From the NCBI GenBank assembly GCA_029945375.1, contig CM057065.1, forward strand, positions 1,860,001-1,924,000: a DNA stretch of 64,000 nt, given 5' to 3'. The DNA comes from Agaricus subrufescens (Eukaryota > Basidiomycota > Agaricomycetes > Agaricales > Agaricaceae). Under the pieces are notes generated by a model that was not told where the DNA came from, made no database searches, and worked only from the letters and a program-made list of their open reading frames with translations. Shown in pieces: positions 24,368 to 35,342 of the stretch. The position numbers and the translations under genes were made by a program. Numbering within the stretch: the stretch's first letter is position 1; every line of letters starts with the position of its first letter.

Positions 24368-25791
24368 TAAGGAGAGGAAAGAAGCCTGGAAGGGAATTTC
24401 GTATGTTGTATTTCATATTTATTTTTTTGATCGGTATGTATACTTTGATTGATGTTTCGATGAAAACTGACAGAGATGACTTACATAGGTTTGGACCCCT
24501 TCTCTACAATATTCTCCGCCACTGCCTGTCTTTCGCTTTACTCGGTGATCTATAAATAATTTGTCTGTCATGACAGAAAATATCTTCCGGCCGGGACCTT
24601 TTTTATTTGATAGAAGGATTCGTAAGGCTTATACGGACACACTTGATAGCGTTGAACCTCAATTACTCTCCCGATCAAGCTTAAGCATAGACTTTTCGGT
24701 CCCAGGTGGCGGTCAATAATAACAATTCATATTGGTGGTATTTGATATATTTGAAAGATCGCCTGACTCAAAACCAACATTTATCAAAATCTCCAGCTCA
24801 AGACGCGCAAAGACCGTGCCGCTTAACTGGTAGTCTGGCCCAGACCATCAAAAGTTTATGCTTGGAGTTCCAATTAACCTGACCATTCTCAATCTCTACC
24901 CCTGGGGGTAGTGCTTAGGTGAGTAGTTAGTACGACGTGCATGAAAATATATCAGTTAATAGCATGTCGCCGCTACCCTGGAATCAAGCTCAGCTACTTT
25001 TTCTCGAAGATGCGTTTTACCTCGTGTCAAATATGAGTTTTATTATACGTCCTCCAAATTTGAACTTACAGAGAAGGATACATATCACCTGGGAAGGCCA
25101 TGTCCATGATTAAATTCACTTTCCCACATGGATTCACAGAGTTAACTCGATGTGAGAGATTAGATATTGGACTTGTCATGTTGTTCAAATCATTGGTGAG
25201 TGTTTCGGTCTCGGACCACCGCTTGCCATCGAATGATATTATTATCCTGGCGAGTACTATGCGGTGGGAGTATGGACCGCCCAGCCCCTGACGTATCAGG
25301 CCGTACTACGGTCCAGTGCCGCAAAATATGCATGGGAGTGTGTTATGTGGCCAATGAGGAGTCCAGCCTGGTCCATAGCGGCGGACTTAGACCGGACCGT
25401 CTAATCTTGCCACCGGACAGGAACCCCCGAGGGAAGGGATACATAAGGCTGATAACCTTCGAGTTTCGAGAACCATTCTCGAGGCTCGACTCGCTTCTCG
25501 CCTGATACCTTTTGAGTGGTACCTCGCTGGCTGTGAGTACTGGAGATCAATTAATTACCGCGGGGAGGTAAGATTACTCAGAACGGTAGGTCCCTGTTCA
25601 GGCGGTCAAGTTCCCTTGTTGATTCACTGGGGCGGGAAAGTGATTTGCTGATTCACCTCGGGGGGTCGACATACTGGGTGGTATATATTCGGTTGGTCGA
25701 GGGATCGAAGTTCATTCACAGTACATACTACACCGCCTCCAACCAGCCGCACTCCTACACATCTTCCCTCCGCTTGCCTTCAGAAACAAAC
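24368..25791. other. Intergenic region between mad3 and a small secreted protein gene
   Basis: No gene recognised. Contains the mad3 3' end, a 15-base perfect palindrome with a 3-base spacer (CGAGAACCATTCTCG at 25467-25481), and a TATATA at 25682-25687, about 105 bases before the next ATG. Several CGG/CCG-rich short inverted motifs occur at 25260-25430. Confidence 0.45.
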
Positions 25792-26184
25792 ATGTATTGG
25801 AGATGGAACATCATCGTTCTGGTGCTGGCAGCAATGTTTATGTTCGTGGTGGCAGCCCCTGTAGAGGGAAACTTAGCTGGAGTGGATATTGTAACGGAGG
25901 TTGTTGGAGAGACACCAGTACAATCACTACCAACATCACCAGAAACAATGGTGCCACCAAACGAACAAAGCTCTTTTAGGTGAGTGGGTTGGAGTGTATG
26001 GAGATTTTTGTTTTTCTAATTGTTACTCGCAGCATAACAGAATATGTGTCCAGCTTACTCGGAGAGAGACGGAAATCATTTGATCAGACACGGCGGCGGC
26101 CACACACTATATCGCGGAGACGACACCCAGTGAGTGTATTGCTACTGTTGGGAGTGTTCAGGGGCTGACTGTTCTGTGCAGTGA
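25792..26184 (+). CDS. Small predicted secreted protein
   Basis: A short protein starting MYWRWNIIVLVLAAMFMFVV, a classical signal peptide with likely cleavage near the AA-PVEG boundary. Exons 25792-25979 and 26033-26129, plus a stop codon formed at 26182 after a third intron, give 95 residues. If the last intron (26130-26181) is retained, the frame instead ends at 26168 with a slightly longer hydrophobic tail. The mature part is short, with an acidic/Pro/Thr-rich first half and an Arg-rich second half (TRRRPHTISRRRHP). It has no cysteines, so it is not a typical disulfide-rich effector. A TATATA precedes it at 25682. No family is recognised and expression is unproven. Confidence 0.45.
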
Positions 26185-26307
26185 AAAAAAAAAAACGACT
26201 GTAGAATAGACATAGGACAAAAAATATAAGTAATGTTTGATCATGAGAGAGGGTTACATAAGCTGAGGGCGTTCACTTGTCGACTTGGTGCCTGTTCAGC
26301 GTGGCGC

Positions 26308-29272
26308 ATGGATCTCTCCTACTCTCTCCACCACGACCCCTCCTTCCACGGGCCTCAGCCACACCCGTACATCCAGGATCCTGTTCTTTACGTCTCTAAT
26401 CTCCCCCCATATGTCTCCGATGAGTCCCTAGCCTCTGCCCTCACCGGCTTCGGTCCTTTTAGACCAAAAATCATCCGCGATGGGGCGGGGTCCCCAGCCT
26501 CCGGCACGATTGAGTTCAAATTTCTAGACAAGGGTCGGTATAGTCTTTCTTTATCCATCCCGTCGCGTCATCCTGCAATGTGCGCTTGCTGACCCCCGGT
26601 TTGCAGCTGAGAAGGCCCTTGCGGTCCTCCAGGCACGCTCAATTCCAAACACCAACCCCTCAGCGACTCTCGTTCTCTCGCCCTTCCCACCGACAAATCC
26701 ACCTACTGCGCTTCCGCCTCCAAATGCTCAACCCAGGCTCATCAAGCAGCTTCCTCTCGGATTCACGGATTCACAACTTTATGACATCTTTCGCCCTTTT
26801 GGGCCACTGGCTTCTGTCCGTGCACACACTCAGTTTGGTGCAGACACAGGAGTAGTCGAGTTTTGGAGTGAGGACGATGCTCGTCAGGCAGAAGAAGCCA
26901 TGCATTGCGCAGACGTAGAAGGCCACAACATTGCCGTTCAGATTTACACGCCTAGGAGGGTTAGCGGCGCAGTAGCTGAATTCAATGCTGCAGCTCCAAC
27001 TTTTGTTCCTGCCAGTCCCCAATTTACCACGTTTTCTTCTCCGATCCAGGCACGTCATCTCAGCCGGATCGGTTGCTTTCCGCGTGTTGATTTTTTTTTT
27101 TTTCAGTACTCGCCTCCGCGTGCGGCATCATACCCTATCCGATCTCCTGGTAGTCCGTTCATTCATGGTCCAGGACAACAGGTTCAACTGGCCCCGATGA
27201 GTGGTCCCGGCTCATCGAGCCATAGCGGACTCATCGACCCCTGTAATCTATTCTGCAAGGTTGGTCAATTTGACATTATAGGCGGAGTTGAATGCTCACC
27301 TGACATGCTCTAGAATCTGGACTCCGAAATCGATTCTAATGGGTTGTTTACTCATTTTCGTCAGGTAAGAGGCTCTCGGGTGGCGTTGTGGCTTTGACGA
27401 ATCACGCATTACCCCACATTTAGTTTGGCCAGATCGTCAGGTTAGCAACTTGATTCGTGATGGTCTCCTTTTTTGATTAAAGCTACTGCAGTGCTCGTGT
27501 GATGAGGGATGAGACTGGTGCTAGCCGGGGATTCGGTTTCGTGTCATTTCAGACGCCTGACCAAGGTACGCCTATTACTCGTAGCGATTACTACTTCACC
27601 TTTTTTTCTCATCCTGGAATAGCTGCAGCTGCTATGCACGCGATGAACGGTGCTCAGTTGGGGTCTAAAGCAATTGTTGTTCGCTTGCACGAACCAAAAC
27701 AACTTCGACAGGAAAAGTTAGCTCAACGATATGCTGGTCACAATGGTCACCCTAGGAGCTCAAGTGGAGCTACTAGCCCCGCAGCTAGTGATGCAGGGGA
27801 GACCATGGTTGGAGGATGGTCCAGTCCTCGAAATCGTCCTTCTATCCTTACATCCCCTAAAGCCGCCTATAATGAACGTCCTGAGAGGGGAAGACGTGGT
27901 TCTGGAAGCTACTTCCATGTGGGTTATTTGACTTGAGCCATCTGTTAGATATGATGATTGACGTATCTTCTTTCAGGCCGCGCTCTCGGGAACGCTAAAT
28001 ATGCCCATGCACTATGATGATCTTTCCTCTCTAACTCCTGTAGTCAGGAAGGAAGTGCTGACCGGAGAGTTGATGCGTCGAGTAAGGACTCTGGATATTG
28101 TGCCCTCTACTGAGCTAGATGCACTTGTCGAGTCTCTCGCTACCGCCTCTCTGAGTGAAGTCCTCCAAACCATTGATGATCCTGAACGATTAAAAGATCA
28201 AGTCGAATCATGGAAGAAAAGTAACTTGAAGCCTGTGGACGCTTCTCCTCCACCCAAATCATCTGTGCCATCAGCATCAGCTTCGCAAGATTCTCTGCTT
28301 GCTAATCCAGACGCCACCGCTAGCGCACCTGAACACCCCTCTACGCCCATCTCGGTCGATGCTGCGTTATCCACACCACCCAGGACGTCTAGTCCCTCAG
28401 GATCCGTCCCGCCGCTATCGGAACGCGATAGGATCTATCAAGCGATATGCAAGCTTGAGAAAAACAAACGGTCAGACTTGACCGATCTGGTTATGAGCTT
28501 ACCCAAGCGGGAGAGGGCGCTATGTTTATTCAACATCGAGGTTTTGAAAACCAAGCTTGCGGATGCGAAATTGGTGTTGGAGAGCGATGAAGACAATAAT
28601 CCTGGTGGTTTACAAGAACGTACGCCGGTCGAGCCTCGTGCTAAATCGACACCGCCTGTTACTCCCCAAACGAAAAGAATCGTGTCTGGTGCTGGGACAG
28701 GAGAAAGTCCCAAAACTCCGGACCTATCATCTCGTGGGGCTTCGGCTGCTGCTTCTCCTCTGCCCACTACGCCCTCGACTTCCACGTCTACTGCAGTTGG
28801 TTCTAGTAGTAGTGGAGCTTGGACTGTGGCAGCCTTGGCCAAGTTGAGCGCTTTGGAAATCGTCAAGGTCGCAAGCGACCCGAAAGTAGTGCTGCCAAGT
28901 GGCGTGAGCAAAGCTGATCCGATTGTAGTGCAGACAACAAATGAGTTTGTTGATGGGTTGTCGGACAAACCTGTGCAACAGCAGAAGCAGCTGCTAGGAG
29001 ATAAGCTGTGCGCCATTTTCATTTGTCTGACGATACGAGCTCACAGTAGTTTTCTAATTTAGGTTCAAAGTCGTGAAGTCATTCGGCGTGAAAGGGGCTG
29101 TATGTGTCATGCATGATCTTTTTTTATCCCCACTCACAATAGACCAATTTTATAGCCGAAAATTACGATCGCCCTCCTTGACAAAGAGGATTTGCGTGCT
29201 CTTGCGCATGTCATGAATAGCTATCCTACGATCTTGAAAGAGAAAGTGATGACTTTCAAGCTCACCAAATGA
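26308..29272 (+). CDS. rrm4: Rrm4-like RNA-binding protein (three RRMs, three MLLE-type domains)
   Basis: Ten exons (26308-26533, 26607-27049, 27107-27259, 27314-27364, 27424-27440, 27492-27565, 27623-27918, 27977-29007, 29063-29099, 29156-29272) give 814 residues. RRM1 is near residues 25-95 (VLYVSNLPPYVSDESL), RRM2 about 125-205 (PRLIKQLPLGFTDSQLYDIF), and RRM3 about 266-345 (NLFCKNLDSEID, RGFGFVSF). The C-terminal half has three PABC/MLLE-like segments: about 436-500, 567-622 (ERDRIYQAICKLEKNKRSDL) and 743-814 (LLDKEDLRALAHVMNSYP). This order and length match Ustilago maydis Rrm4, which carries mRNAs on moving endosomes and docks through its last MLLE domain to PAM2-like motifs of Upa1. 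Exon 5 is 17 bases. The intron at 27050-27106 begins with GC. An in-frame ATG at 26233 is possible but precedes unconserved sequence. Confidence 0.85.
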
Positions 29273-31520
29273 GCGACGAGACGTGATGTCCTTTACAGCT
29301 TTGTCTGCTGATGATTTATACCAGGTCTCGTTTCAACCACCTCACTCACCAATAATGAGATGGTCTCAGACCCTCAGGTGTTGATTCTCCATTGGCCACC
29401 AACTCATTCCTGTTTATCCGACCGCCTCAACACGTCTGATCCAAAAATTAGGATCTGTACGACCTCTCTGATATATCCTTTCATCGCTTTTAATGTAATC
29501 TCTTTTTGGTTTTTTTTTCTCCGGTTCAATCATTTCTTTCTACGTTTCTTTGTCGCTCCGTGCAATATTACCCCTTCTTCTTAGGAAATTACACACGCTA
29601 TATGTGTTACTTGGATTTTTTTTTTCAAAACCTCTTTTACACTTTTCTCTAATTAAATACTTATCACACCAAGTATTCCCCCCCGCTCGTTCTGGATTCC
29701 TTCTTCGCCGGCGACTAACGTACCTACCAACGTATCTACTACGATGAATGTGTGTGCTCCTGCTACGCATGTGGGCCTGTCGTGTCGGTACGCTGCACGC
29801 TCCCGTCCTTTTCTTTTCCTTTCCCCACTTTTAGTGCTACAATTTTCTCTACATTTTCGATACTCCCTAGGAAGACATACCTTCTTTAGGTACACGACCT
29901 TGATAATGATTTATGATAATGATTTGATCTAGGCGGCTGGGAGAGTGACAGCTTTTTGCCTAGGAACTTTTTTGCTTTACGATATTTTCTGCAAAACACG
30001 TTTAATACACACTGCGCTCACGACCAACGATATAAAATCAGGTACGGGTTGACTCTCAACAAGACATGTCAAGGAATAATCAAGGGCTCCGTATTTCTCT
30101 CAACACTGATCTAGGGAAGAAGATGGGCAGAAGCTCCCCCCAATATTTCCAGCGCGATATTAGGGCAATGGCATATCTGAAGGCCAACAGATCTCGGCCG
30201 AGTAGCCTGTGATCGGAGCTCTATATCAGCCTTCAGGGTTGTAGAGAGGAATGAAACGGAGATGCTTTCGTATTTTTAGCCTTACTCGCTTTGAGAGCGT
30301 GTTTCTAGATTGTTCTATGACTCGGATATCGGAAGCTGCAAATCAGAAAAACTTTGGGGTTGGTCCATGGGTGCCATACGACGCGACGCCGTTGATGACG
30401 GTTTTTTGATACATCCCCTTGGACTCCTCGTTGACCTCATCTGGCATTGCGGTCGCCGTGTTAGTGGAGATGTCCCGAAGGCTCCGGACTTGTACACCAC
30501 CGGCCATCATTGAACCGGTCCAGTTCAATGATCTGAGAATAGCAATCCTGTGTTCTGGCCTGATCGACACAATTAAGTCGATTTGCGGTTTGTAGCGGAT
30601 GGTAGTAGCCAGGCTTCTGAAAATCGTGAGAGGTGACTCGACCTGTATAGTCGCCACGACATTTTCTAGTGTCAGAAGATCCCCAGAATTTTTGTGCCTC
30701 AAGCCTCTTAAAATCATAATAATAACCTCGGAGACTGATCCGATTAAGCCCTAGCATAAGTACAGTGGGTACGATGATGATGATGAATGCTGTGCTTGAG
30801 AAGGTCTTGGCCGAGGGTCTAGAACATATGGGATAGGTCTAAATTCCATGGATCAACGGATAACCTGGCTTGGTGAGGCACATTGAGATAGAAGGCGGTT
30901 CCAAGAATTTGGCGGACAAGAATGAACTATTTGAAGAATTCAGAAGCTACGGAACAGTTTCAGTAGGCGAAAACGTGCCTACAAGTACCCATTTTTTCAC
31001 CCGCGTAGATCATTGATAGAATTGGCGGGAACTCACGTACCCGAGCCTGGCGTTACCGAAGTACTGTTAACTTTTGAAAAATTGCAAGATGTCTCACGTT
31101 CTGAAGTGTCACAACACCTCATGCTCTCGCTCGGCATGCGACAGTGTGACTGCGATAAATAGATAACGCCTTATGAATGTCAAGTGGCCTTTCTACAGCA
31201 ATACACATGTCAGGCGCGTGGTATATGATTGTCTAAACCCATGATGTAGATTGTGTGACACGGTAGTGGGAGGTCATTGACGTTCGACATCGTTACCTTC
31301 GCAAGTCAAGTGAAGGAAGAGCATTTTGAGGTAGAGTCGTGCTGAATAGCAGAGTAAGTTATATTTAGGCATAACGATATATTCATTCATGATCGTGACC
31401 ACAAACAAGAACAGCTCTATTTATAACACTTCCATCGATTCAACAATTGCAGTGCAAATGTTTACTTTACCTATATCGGATTACTATATATGCCGGTTAC
31501 CTGGTTTCTAAGCCCTGATC
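29273..31520. other. Intergenic region after rrm4
   Basis: No gene recognised. 29460-29860 is pyrimidine-rich with T-runs and may be rrm4 3' UTR or spacer. Overlapping minus-strand open frames at 30343-30757 have no family resemblance. From about 31350 the sequence resembles the 3' flank of the membrane-protein pseudogene D (shared TTATATTTAGGCAT-type and CTATTTATAACAC motifs near 31360-31430 and 39755-39820), marking the start of duplicated units. Confidence 0.45.
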
Positions 31521-32661
31521 TTACTCGACCGATGCATCTCGCTCTGCGTGTTGGAAAATGGGGATGGTCGGTCCGTTCTTTGAGTCCGCAGTCCTAACAC
31601 AAGGTTCTCCACGCTCCCTTTCAATGGAACGTATAATAACGACATTGAACATAATCCCAGCCGTTTGTAGAGTCTAAGTGTTTACTTTGTCTCAAATCAT
31701 TGTTGGTTAGATATAGTTGAATCACTCACAACACCGACTGCTATGTAAAATGCACGGCTATCTAATGCAGATGCCAAGAAGGCCGCAAATACAGTTGTCG
31801 TGTAAGCTGCTCCTGACTCTGCCACAGCTCGCATCAGTCTTTGTATGGGTCGTGGAGGGGCCGCATTGTGGCCCCCAGGATAACTCGTGTTCCTATCGAT
31901 CTGTCTTCCAATTCGCCAAATGCGCCAGATCAGCATTCCTGTCAAGTATCTCAATGAGACATCATTAAATTTGGTCAAACTTAATTGCACCGACCAGAAG
32001 TAAGTATGTTTTGGCCAGCATGAATGCCAAACATTGCGGCGGCCCAGGTGCAGAAAGTCATCGTAAAAGATTCATCGGAGCGTAAAGTAACTTCAATATC
32101 TATTACTTTGATCACCGTTGCTGCTGCACCAAGGTACATGATGAGTGGTAGAGTGATAACTTGCCAACGCCGTTCGTAAACGACCCAGCACCTGTAAATC
32201 TGTAGGATGATAAGACTTGGTTTGGTGCAGCTCATAAATACAGATGGCGTACCACAACAAAATCACCAAGAAGAATGATAAGACCCTGGTTTAAAAGCTG
32301 ACCAGTTGTTCAGAGTATGTTTTCAAATGAGTAGCTCGACACATACTCGGGCAAGATTGATCCAGTCTGCGGGTTTGTTGAATTCAACTGCTGGGTCTTC
32401 TGATTTAATGAATGCATTGAAAAGATGCAATATCCCGATGACCATGTCCCATGTACAGATTATGGAAAATACTACCGAAATGATTGCCGAAAACCAACGA
32501 ACTTCGCGCAAACGCATCAGCCTTACTCCATGTTTGCCACCTGAAAATAGGAGGGTTCGGGCGCAGAACCAGCTCGTTACGAGGTACGAGCCATAGAGAA
32601 CTCCTTCGCAGATGATTCCGGCGAGTTGGATAGTAGCGATGGAGGGTTGGCCAACAGGCAT
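31521..32661 (-). CDS. Seven-transmembrane family protein, copy C
   Basis: First member of the minus-strand cluster. Exon 1 is 32347-32661, exon 2 is 32253-32297 (45 bases; NQGLIILLGDFVV), exon 3 is 31995-32199 (IYRCWVVYERRWQVI to NILTSG), then exon 4 (MLIWRIWRIGRQID to FYIAVG) and exon 5, which starts TLQTAGIMFNVVIIR and ends at the TAA at 31521-31523. The product is about 315 residues with seven predicted membrane passes and a polar tail. Exon 4 has ALDSRAFY where the paralogues have a GSNAVY-type motif. A TATA-like TATTTAAAAG lies about 55 bases upstream of the ATG. It is intact and is the nearest copy to rrm4. Confidence 0.83.
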
Positions 32662-33318
32662 GGCGGGGTCGGTAAATTGTGTGGTATGTGATGAAATTAG
32701 ATCCTGTGTGGGCCTTTTAAATATTATCGTGCTTTAGAACCGCTTGTTCCCAAGGGAAATTTCGAACAGGAAGCCTTTTGTCAGTTCACAAGTTTTGGCA
32801 GATCCGGCGAGACCGCTATGTAAGTTAGCCGAAATGCCTGGAAGGAGTATAGACATGCCGATTATTCTTTGGAGGCTAAAAGCGGATGACAATTTATCCC
32901 TGTATCAGCAAATTGGCTATTACCTTCCTCGCTTTCTGTGTACGTTCTCTTTTTGTTTGCTTTGTGTATATTATGTGATACACGCGCAAAAACCGAAACG
33001 TAAACACCAGTGACAATCATTTGATACGATGACACATAGTAGTGATGAACTTGAGTGCATGCATCATAAAGAAAATTTTTTTCACATCTTCACATTGGTC
33101 GATTCCCTCTATTTGTCATGAATCCGGACCCGGCAATGGAGATAACCTCTTAACGCTTTCTATTAGCTTATACAAGCGAAAAAAGCTAATGGCCGAAGTA
33201 CTGACATGACATGACATTGTCGGGGTAAGGAGTCACCGGCCAAGGTGGAAGGTCTTAAGCAAGCTCGCAGGACCAGTGTGGTAGACATCCCTTCTCAGTC
33301 TACTGATGTGTTTGTGTG
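32662..33318. other. Upstream region of copy C and left flank of the LTR element
   Basis: Contains the copy C promoter (TATA-like element 32714-32725). The rest shows no recognised gene. An 89-codon open frame at 32744-33013 contains a hydrophobic stretch near its end but has no family resemblance. The last bases lead into the 5-base target duplication CAGCC of the retrotransposon. Confidence 0.4.
32714..32725 (-). promoter_or_regulatory. TATA-like element of copy C
   Basis: Minus-strand AATATTTAAAAG, 53-64 bases upstream of the copy C ATG. The same motif occurs at nearly the same distance before copies E and F, and a shorter form before G, which supports a shared core promoter. Confidence 0.5.
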
Positions 33319-33323
33319 CAGCC

Positions 33324-33548
33324 TATAACGATTAAATTCTCTTTTCTTTTTATTTTCTTTTCTTACTTAATTATGAAACACTTAACAGTTAGTCATGAAA
33401 CGTTAATGTAAAAAGCACAGTCAATGAACCATAGTCCGTAGTTCCACAGAACTCGTATATAAAGGCTCGAATAGCGTACTTGTAACTTAACTTCGAGCTA
33501 GCTGCAATAAATCTTTCTAAATCCAACACGGATATTAAGATCGTAACA
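33324..33548 (+). repeat. 5' LTR
   Basis: 225 bases, TATAACGATT to ATCGTAACA. Contains TATATAAA at 33456-33463 and a predicted transcript start region at about 33486-33490. Identical to the 3' LTR except for one base. Confidence 0.95.
33456..33463 (+). promoter_or_regulatory. LTR TATA box
   Basis: TATATAAA in the 5' LTR, 32 bases before the TAACTTCGAGCT block that is complementary to the primer-binding site. This is the normal TATA-to-start distance, so that block is probably the 5' end of the genomic RNA. Confidence 0.6.
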
Positions 33549-34128
33549 TAAGCTCGAAGTTATCCCAACCTCTCTTCTCAACACTCCACGTGTATTCACT
33601 TGCTCTCTCATCGCACTCTACTCTCTGCACGTCGTCGCGACTGCCACCCTCATAGCCGGTCCGTAGGCTCAAGCGGCACACCGTGGTCACCTTCACGTGA
33701 TCTCGGGTCACTCTAGCTCACAGTAACAACGTGAGACGGGGACTTCGGTAGTTTGACACAGACTATCGTTGAAGCCGAAACCTTCGAATTGTGTGGTGCT
33801 CGTTATATCCACTGTATAGACCCTTTGTAACTTCATTAGTCTCCCGGGCTGCACGTGCATTGTCACGGTGGTACACGCCAGGAACGAGAATCTACCCCTT
33901 AAGGAGGTTCTGCTAGTTTAGGTCCACCCTGTTGTGGCTATTTCGTAGACAACATTACCTTAAGGCAGTAGTCGATCCCTTTACACTCCGAAAACTGTAG
34001 GAGTTTCTCCATTCAAACCTTTTTTTTAGTCAGTAGTATACATATCTGCGCCAGAAAGGTTTGATCTGGGCAGATTTTGAAGGAAACGACATCGAGCAAC
34101 AGGACAACACCTCCCTTGCTCATCAAGA
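33549..34128 (+). other. Untranslated leader of the LTR retrotransposon
   Basis: 580 bases between the 5' LTR and gag, with the primer-binding site at its start and no open frame of note. Presumably contains packaging signals. Confidence 0.5.
33551..33562 (+). other. Primer-binding site of self-priming type
   Basis: AGCTCGAAGTTA begins two bases after the 5' LTR and is the exact reverse complement of TAACTTCGAGCT at 33488-33499, near the predicted 5' end of the element's own RNA. This is the arrangement known from Tf1/sushi-type elements, where the RNA folds back to prime reverse transcription instead of using a tRNA. Confidence 0.65.
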
Positions 34129-35259
34129 ATGATTCCCACGAACATTATCCTCACATTCATCACGGCCATAATGGCTATCATCAGCACAACCGCCTATAAC
34201 CGATGGTCCGCTTTCACAGACGAACAAAGACAACAAGTAGCGGATGCATTCAGTGGATTTGTCAGAGCGACAAAAAAGGAATTCGAACCAAAACCGAAAG
34301 AAAGGACGCTTACACAAGCTCCCGAAGATTTCGAGGGAAACCCAGAACAAGTAAGTGCATGGTGCAGAAGAATGACCATGTACTTTCTGGATAACAAAAT
34401 TAGAAACCGGTTCACTCGAATTAGAATCGCTCTGAGCAAAATCAAAGGAGGAAAAGACAATCGGGCACAGAAATGGGCAGATGATGCCATTGGAACCATG
34501 GTAAACTTCCAGGTCGAATATGAACAACATCTGGAAAACGTAACAGAAGACACAATCACCTCAGCCTATATCGCGACCAATTTTGTACACAAACCACCCT
34601 TCGCAAACTGGGAAGAAATGATCACAATCATGGAACACTTCTTCGTCACTGGAGAAAATCAGGCAAACGCAATCGAGAAACTTCAGAATCTGAAACAAGG
34701 GGACAAAATGGTAGAAGAATACTGGATCGAATTCAACGCCTGGAAAAATCTCACCAGGTACAACGAAGTAGCGTTAGTCGGATTGTTCCGAAATGGACTA
34801 CATCCAGCACTGGGAAGGAAACTGATGGAAGTAGCCGGACTAAAAGACACCGACACACTCGAAACGTGGTACATCAAAGCAGTAGACTTCGAAAGATCCA
34901 GGAGATTGGCCAATCAAATGTACAGAAATAGGGAAAAGAAACCGTTCCAACCCAAACCGAAACCAACCAATCAAACACAAACAGCCGGACCAAGCCAACC
35001 ACCCAAGAAAGAATCAAACACGGAGGAACAGAAGGTGAAACAAGAAGAGTTTAATCGAATGAAACGAGAAGGGATATGCTTCAACTGTGGACAAAAGGGA
35101 CACATTAGCAAAGACTGCAAGGAACCGCGCAAAAAAAGGGAATACTTTCACAGGAAAGTAGAAGTCGAAAGAGAAATAGACATCAATAACATGACGGATC
35201 AAGAGCTAGGAAACTATTATAGGAATCAGATTTTGGGTTTTCAGAAGGACCGGGAGTAA
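34129..35259 (+). CDS. gag: Retrotransposon Gag
   Basis: 376 residues forming the capsid and nucleocapsid of the element's virus-like particle. A hydrophobic start (MIPTNIILTFITAIMAI) precedes a capsid-like domain (WCRRMTMYFLDNKIRN, MVEEYWIEFNAW, the latter typical of Ty3 Gag). A Lys/Gln/Pro-rich linker leads to one CCHC zinc knuckle CFNCGQKGHISKDC at residues 317-330. The tail overlaps the upstream extension of the pol frame by about 36 bases. The start is the first ATG of the open frame, 580 bases after the LTR. Confidence 0.92.
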   Translation: MIPTNIILTFITAIMAIISTTAYNRWSAFTDEQRQQVADAFSGFVRATKKEFEPKPKERTLTQAPEDFEGNPEQVSAWCRRMTMYFLDNKIRNRFTRIRIALSKIKGGKDNRAQKWADDAIGTMVNFQVEYEQHLENVTEDTITSAYIATNFVHKPPFANWEEMITIMEHFFVTGENQANAIEKLQNLKQGDKMVEEYWIEFNAWKNLTRYNEVALVGLFRNGLHPALGRKLMEVAGLKDTDTLETWYIKAVDFERSRRLANQMYRNREKKPFQPKPKPTNQTQTAGPSQPPKKESNTEEQKVKQEEFNRMKREGICFNCGQKGHISKDCKEPRKKREYFHRKVEVEREIDINNMTDQELGNYYRNQILGFQKDRE

Positions 35260-35342
35260 GCGCCAACTTACCGGTCAATAGCATTATTAATTCTAAAGTA
35301 GAAATAAGTAGTATACTGGATATACACGAAACTTCTGCAATA

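Noticed and set aside
26233..26307. Upstream in-frame ATG for rrm4
   Set aside because: The added residues are not RRM-like and the downstream ATG precedes the conserved region at a normal distance.
30343..30757. Overlapping minus-strand frames of about 100-124 codons
   Set aside because: Two frames are open over the same DNA and neither resembles a known protein, which is typical of chance openness.
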